From an uncultured Roseburia sp. (lineage in GTDB: Bacteria; Bacillota_A; Clostridia; Lachnospirales; Lachnospiraceae), in contig CAAEAE010000153.1 in the NCBI GenBank assembly GCA_900753715.1, positions 1 to 36,659 on the forward strand: a stretch of DNA of 36,659 nucleotides. Direction: 5' to 3'. The notes beneath the pieces are model-generated. The model had not been told where the DNA came from. It saw nothing but the letters and a program-made list of their open reading frames with translations, and ran no database searches. The translations under genes were made by a program, and so were the position numbers. Position 1 is the stretch's first letter. The number at the start of each line of letters is the position of its first letter. This document shows positions 32,665-36,659 of this stretch, piece after piece.

Positions 32665-35600
32665 ATGCACTACAGAAAATGGAAAAAAAGAGCGGTGGCT
32701 ATTGTATTGGCAACAATGCTTCTGGCTGGAAATGCCGGAAATGTAATGGGTTCTGAGGGAACAGAATTACCGCAGCCGGAGACAGAGGAGAGCACGGAAG
32801 AAGTAACAGTGGAAACAAGTGAGGAGGTAACAGAGGAAGTAACGGAAGAGGAGACGGAAGAGCCGACGGAAGAAGCAACAGAAGAGGAAACAGAGGAGCT
32901 GACGGAAGAAACAGAAGAAGTCGAAGAGACGGAGAATGCAACGGAAGAGCCAACGGAAAAGGAAACAGAGGAGCCGACGGAAGAAGCAACGGAGAAGGAG
33001 ACGGAAGAGCCGACGGAAGAAGCAACAGAAGAGCCGACGGAAGAATCGGCGGAAATCTGGTATTGCGGCAATGAAATTACAGATATCTTGTATGGTAGAG
33101 ATATTCTGGTAGATGGCATCCGATATTATGGTAATGACAAAGGATTATTTTATCTGGATGATTCCGGTGAAAAGTGTGTAGAAGTCAAGCTGCTTGATGA
33201 CTGTGCAGAAAATCTTAATTACTGGAATGGATATTTGTACTACACGGTTTTTGAGAATGGAGAGACCAGGCTGATTCAGACCAATCTGAAAACACTTGAG
33301 AGAACTATTAAAAAAGTTTGGGAAAACCAAAAGATTGGACAATTATATCTTATCAATGATGGAGAATTTCTCTATTCATCCGGAGACACAATATTTCGTC
33401 TTGATTCAGACACTCTGGAAGAGGCGACAGAATGGGAAATCTCGGGGCTTGAACTGTTTGCACCAACAGAATACGGGTATGTATACAGTGTACGAAATGG
33501 TGAGGGCTATTCGGTTTATCTGAATCAAGTTTTATTAGCAGAACAGTGTGAATATTTCGATATTGAGGAATTAGACCGTCTGTATGTATCATGCTTTGTT
33601 AATGGAGACTACAGCTACTATTGCCTGGAAGAGATTCCGCAGTACGATGTGGCAGCCATATACAGCGCTGGTGAAACGGAGGCACCGGAAGCGGACGAGG
33701 TAAAGGCGTACACATCAGCAGATTTGGGGCTGGAGATAGAAATAGAAAAGCTGTTTGAACTGCTTCGCACAAATGAGGGCGGTGGTGACGAGAATCTACC
33801 TAGTAAGTATGGTGCAGAAGCAACGGTAGATGATTTGAAGGCTGCTTCAAATGGAGAAACACTGACCTCAAATCAGAAGAATATCGTGAAGCGGGCACGT
33901 CAGATGATGGAAATTGAGTGGACACCGTTACGTGACATACAATCCTTTAATAATGCGAAAACGTTTCCGGCAGGAAAGAAAATAAAGGGACTTTTGTATG
34001 GTCAGTGTTCGGTGACAGGTGTAAATGTACCATTTAGCGCAAAACTGGAAGAGTTTTTGGATGCGACAAAAAATCCGAATAGCAAATTATATACCGAGCG
34101 TGGAGTGGGAAGGTTTAAAAGAGCGGATGGTACAGACGAATATATAGAATGTCCTTACTACTCCTGTGACTGTAGTTGTTTTGTTTCTTACGCATGGGGC
34201 TTAGGGGAACAATATAGTACAGGCAAACTACAAGGCATATCTGTTACAAGAAATAGTCCTAAAAAGGTTCAGGTGGGTGATATTCTCCTGCGAGTAGGAG
34301 TTTCAGGAAAATCAAACCATGTAATTCTTGTAGTGGGAGTTGAACATGATGCAAACAAGGAGATTAGCAGGGTAATTACTTATGAGGCGACAACCGGGGA
34401 TGTGTATATGACCTGTGAGAAAAAATATACATTTGAAGAGTACAAGAATAAGCTGGATAAAGAAAAGTACTCAGTATATTACTATAATACAAATAAAACC
34501 AGTGGAGATTCTAAGGTTATTTCTTATACGCACAATTGTGCGGTTCCGATTGACGGTGATTATTGTAATAAATGCGTTCCATTTACTATCAGCTCTTCAA
34601 AGTTTAATCTTTATAAGGGAGACAGTAAACAGGTGACGACTAATCAGAAGGCTGCCTGGAAATCAAGTAATACGTCGGTAGCAACTGTAGATGGAAGCGG
34701 ACTTGTAACAGCGGTTAAAGCGGGGACTGCCACAATTACGGCAACGTGGAAGGGGTTCAAAAGAAGCTGTGAGGTAACAGTAAAGGAAAAGAAACTGACG
34801 TTAAATAAAGAGACGGCAACCGTATACATAGGAAAAACATGCAGATTGGAAGCATTAACGGAGCCAACGGCAAAGGTTACGTGGAAATCCAGCGATACCT
34901 CTGTGGCAACAGTGGAAAAGGGAACGGTAACAGGTGTCAAGGCGGGAACTGCCACGATTACAGCAAAGGCTAACGGGATTACCAGGAAGTGTAAAATAAC
35001 GGTAAAAAACCCATCGCTTGAAATTAGTAAGACAGAACTTACGGTTTATACTGTAAAATCGGAAACACTGACAGCAACAGCAAAACCAGCGGAGACTGTA
35101 ATATGGAAATCCAGTAACACAGCAATTGCCAAGGTAAGCAAAAATGGGCAAGTGACTGGAGTGAAAGAAGGAAAGGCAATTATTCGTGCGACTGCAAATG
35201 GACTTACCAAGGAATGTAAAGTAACAGTCAAAAAGCCGACACTTAGCCTGAATAAAGAAACAATGGAACTCTATACGGGGAAGACAGGTACGGTTACGGC
35301 GACTGTAACACCGAGTACAACAGTTTCCTGGAAATCCAGTAATACAGCGATTGCAACGGTGAGCAGCAGTGGAGAGGTAAAAGGAATTGCAGCCGGAAAG
35401 GTGGATATTACGGCATCTGCGCATGGAATCTCCCGAACTTGTACAGTTACTGTCAAAAAACCGACGATAAAAATCAGTCAGTCGACGGCAGCACTATATA
35501 AGGGGCAGACGTTACAGTTGACAGCGCAGACAGCGCCAAGCACTACCATAAAGTGGACATCTGCCAATGAAAGCCGCGCAACGGTAAACAGTAATGGGCT

Positions 35601-35907
35601 TGTAACAGCAAAAGCGGCAGGAACAGTTGCAATTGTGGCAAGCGCAAATGGATTGTCCGCGGGATGTGTTGTGACAATCAAAAATTGTACGCTGACGATT
35701 TCAAGTGAGACGGCGACCGTAGCAAGGGGAAAAACACTTACATTGCGGGCAACTGCGACACCTGCCGCAACAGTGACATGGAGGTCTGGTAATACATCTG
35801 TTGCGACAGTCTCAAACGGTGTTGTTAGGGGTGTAAAGGCAGGAACAGTGAATATTATGGCAACGGCAAATGGAATAACAAAGATATGCAGGGTAACAGT
35901 AAAATAA
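32665..35907 (+). CDS. Secreted surface protein: Glu/Thr tract, NlpC/P60-like domain, six Big_2 domains
   Basis: 1080 aa with a signal peptide (KKRAVAIVLATMLLAGNAGN, cut near residue 29). Then come a Glu/Thr/Pro-rich tract (about 37-130), a region with beta-propeller-like repeats (about 131-330: ITDILYGRDILVDGIRYYGN, GYLYYTV, GEFLYSS), and a cysteine-peptidase-like domain. That domain has the NlpC/P60 motif CDCSCFVSYAWG (Cys503 preceded by Asp502; the usual Gly is replaced by Cys505) and H552 in SNHVILVVGV. Residues about 640-1079 are six Ig-like Big_2 domains. It may cut or bind peptidoglycan and stand away from the wall through the Big_2 stalk. No sortase motif is visible. A lipoprotein gene follows after 24 nt. 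Confidence 0.87.
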   Translation: MHYRKWKKRAVAIVLATMLLAGNAGNVMGSEGTELPQPETEESTEEVTVETSEEVTEEVTEEETEEPTEEATEEETEELTEETEEVEETENATEEPTEKETEEPTEEATEKETEEPTEEATEEPTEESAEIWYCGNEITDILYGRDILVDGIRYYGNDKGLFYLDDSGEKCVEVKLLDDCAENLNYWNGYLYYTVFENGETRLIQTNLKTLERTIKKVWENQKIGQLYLINDGEFLYSSGDTIFRLDSDTLEEATEWEISGLELFAPTEYGYVYSVRNGEGYSVYLNQVLLAEQCEYFDIEELDRLYVSCFVNGDYSYYCLEEIPQYDVAAIYSAGETEAPEADEVKAYTSADLGLEIEIEKLFELLRTNEGGGDENLPSKYGAEATVDDLKAASNGETLTSNQKNIVKRARQMMEIEWTPLRDIQSFNNAKTFPAGKKIKGLLYGQCSVTGVNVPFSAKLEEFLDATKNPNSKLYTERGVGRFKRADGTDEYIECPYYSCDCSCFVSYAWGLGEQYSTGKLQGISVTRNSPKKVQVGDILLRVGVSGKSNHVILVVGVEHDANKEISRVITYEATTGDVYMTCEKKYTFEEYKNKLDKEKYSVYYYNTNKTSGDSKVISYTHNCAVPIDGDYCNKCVPFTISSSKFNLYKGDSKQVTTNQKAAWKSSNTSVATVDGSGLVTAVKAGTATITATWKGFKRSCEVTVKEKKLTLNKETATVYIGKTCRLEALTEPTAKVTWKSSDTSVATVEKGTVTGVKAGTATITAKANGITRKCKITVKNPSLEISKTELTVYTVKSETLTATAKPAETVIWKSSNTAIAKVSKNGQVTGVKEGKAIIRATANGLTKECKVTVKKPTLSLNKETMELYTGKTGTVTATVTPSTTVSWKSSNTAIATVSSSGEVKGIAAGKVDITASAHGISRTCTVTVKKPTIKISQSTAALYKGQTLQLTAQTAPSTTIKWTSANESRATVNSNGLVTAKAAGTVAIVASANGLSAGCVVTIKNCTLTISSETATVARGKTLTLRATATPAATVTWRSGNTSVATVSNGVVRGVKAGTVNIMATANGITKICRVTVK
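32776..33054 (+). repeat. Degenerate repeat encoding an acidic Thr/Glu tract
   Basis: Short units of the type ACGGAAGAG...CCGACGGAAGAAGCA recur and encode ETEEPTEEAT-like peptide repeats over about 93 residues. Such purine-rich repeats change length easily. They probably make a flexible, negatively charged spacer behind the signal peptide. Confidence 0.8.
34585..35905 (+). repeat. Six tandem Big_2 domain repeats (about 222 bp each)
   Basis: Each unit starts with a strand of the type LTLNKETATVYIGKT, contains WKSSNTSVATV and a GLVTAVKAGTATITA strand, and ends CEVTVK or a variant. Units begin near 34585, 34790, 35014, 35236, 35461 and 35687. They differ from one another at many positions, so they are old copies, not a fresh expansion. 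Confidence 0.85.
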
Positions 35908-35931
35908 TATCAATACGATGGGGGAATTTTT

Positions 35932-36659
35932 ATGAGAAAAAAATACATATTAACAGTCCTTTTGCTGACAGCGCTTGCGCTGTCAGCAGGTTGTGGAAAA
36001 GAAACCAGAGCAAAAGCAGAGACAGAAACCTTACAAAGTGAAGCGGCAGAAACAGAAATGGTGGCGGATATTACCAGTGAGCCGGAAACTTTGGAAACAG
36101 AGACCGAAGATAATGAAGACCTATGGGATGCGGGAGAATGTGATACGCAAGAGAAAACAGACGACGAAGAGTTTCCGGAGTACCTGTTAAATGATAAGAA
36201 ACTGGTGTCAAAAGCTAGAAAATATTTGAATTATGAGACAGAGGAAGAAAATAAAATTTCAATTAGCGCAGAGGAGAGGGCATTGTATATTGACGGAGAA
36301 AAATACCCTTTATCCGAAAATGCGTGCGATGAATCAGATGTGTTTTTTTTAAAAAACATTGACATATCGGATTCTACTGTGGAAATTTTTGTGCCAGAAA
36401 GAATTTCCGGGTGGATTACGCCTGTAATAGGAATTTATCGTTTTGAAAATAAAGAGTTAAAATATCTTGGAAATTTGAATGAGAGCAGAGATGGAGGGGA
36501 TTTGTATTTCGATGGAATGAATCATATTTACTTGGTGGATTTTCGTGTTCATATCCCTACTGAAGATTTTGTTATTGCGGAATTTACAATTAATGAAAAT
36601 GAAGAGCTTGAGTTGATGAATCCTGAGGAGGGATTTCCATATCGATATATAGATACAGG
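35932..36659 (+). CDS. Lipoprotein, 3' end outside the window
   Basis: ATG 35932 behind GGGGGAA; the frame is open to the window edge (242 codons visible). The first 20 residues are a lipoprotein signal (RKKYILTVLLLTALALSAGC, Cys at position 21). A Glu/Thr-rich stretch (ETETLQSEAAETEM and on) follows, similar in style to the tract in the protein upstream. The folded part begins around residue 80 (EFPEYLLNDKKLVSKARKYL) and is mostly beta (ALYIDGEKYPL; VEIFVPERISGWITPVIGIY). I do not recognise a family. Being 24 nt after the Big_2 protein, it is probably co-transcribed and may act with it at the cell surface. Confidence 0.8.
   Translation, partial: MRKKYILTVLLLTALALSAGCGKETRAKAETETLQSEAAETEMVADITSEPETLETETEDNEDLWDAGECDTQEKTDDEEFPEYLLNDKKLVSKARKYLNYETEEENKISISAEERALYIDGEKYPLSENACDESDVFFLKNIDISDSTVEIFVPERISGWITPVIGIYRFENKELKYLGNLNESRDGGDLYFDGMNHIYLVDFRVHIPTEDFVIAEFTINENEELELMNPEEGFPYRYIDT

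Noticed and set aside
34855..35424. 189-aa minus-strand reading frame in the Big_2 region
   Set aside because: It is a by-product of the repeated Big_2 codons; its Cys/Phe-rich composition is not protein-like.

Overview
The window looks like a chromosome segment of a gut-type Clostridia, most likely Lachnospiraceae. The evidence is strong AGGAGG-type ribosome sites, moderate GC, frequent TTG/GTG starts, lipoproteins and Big_2-domain surface proteins, and the protein flavours (UMF1-type MFS, NSS symporter, DUF4143 ATPases, MgtE, and Pst genes next to a Na/Pi symporter). The genus assignment is inference. No tRNA, rRNA or CRISPR array was seen.

Layout. (1) 1-4.6 kb: end of a glycerophosphodiester phosphodiesterase, an alpha/beta lipase, an MFS permease and a small alarmone synthetase whose last ~43 codons have been shifted out of frame at an A-tract; a convergent NSS symporter follows. 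(2) 4.8-16.1 kb: a patchwork accessory stretch. It holds one intact DUF4143-type ATPase, a MATE pump, a decapitated ATPase fused in frame to a NimA-like flavin-binding domain, an internally deleted third ATPase, four GNAT acetyltransferases, an S66 (LdcA/MccF) peptidase, a CorC/HlyC-type protein, and the 5' piece of a group II intron lying just behind a transcription terminator. (3) 16.1-18.5 kb: a Mg2+ channel gene (mgtE) behind a consensus promoter, a 27-codon leader ORF and mutually exclusive terminator/antiterminator hairpins, then a convergent secreted CAP protein. (4) 18.6-27.1 kb: a complete phosphate-starvation locus, pstS-pstC-pstA-pstB-phoU, nptA-like symporter, phoP-phoR, with 11-bp-spaced repeats in front of pstS and in front of the symporter. 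(5) 27.2-30.5 kb: a SWIM-SNF2 helicase. (6) 30.6-36.7 kb: a large double-HTH regulator, a 1080-aa secreted protein (Glu/Thr tract, NlpC/P60-like domain, six Big_2 domains) and the start of a lipoprotein.

The strongest leads are the leader-ORF attenuator in front of mgtE and a PstS whose two sequence halves are in swapped (circularly permuted) order. The decaying and fused genes (alarmone synthetase, ATPase-Nim chimera, deleted ATPase, intron remnant) show that the 2.5-16 kb part has been rearranged repeatedly.

How the genes work together: the Pst importer and the Na/Pi symporter are two phosphate entry routes presumably under PhoPR and PhoU control. The regulator, surface protein and lipoprotein at the right end look like one envelope module. 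The other genes are mostly single units.
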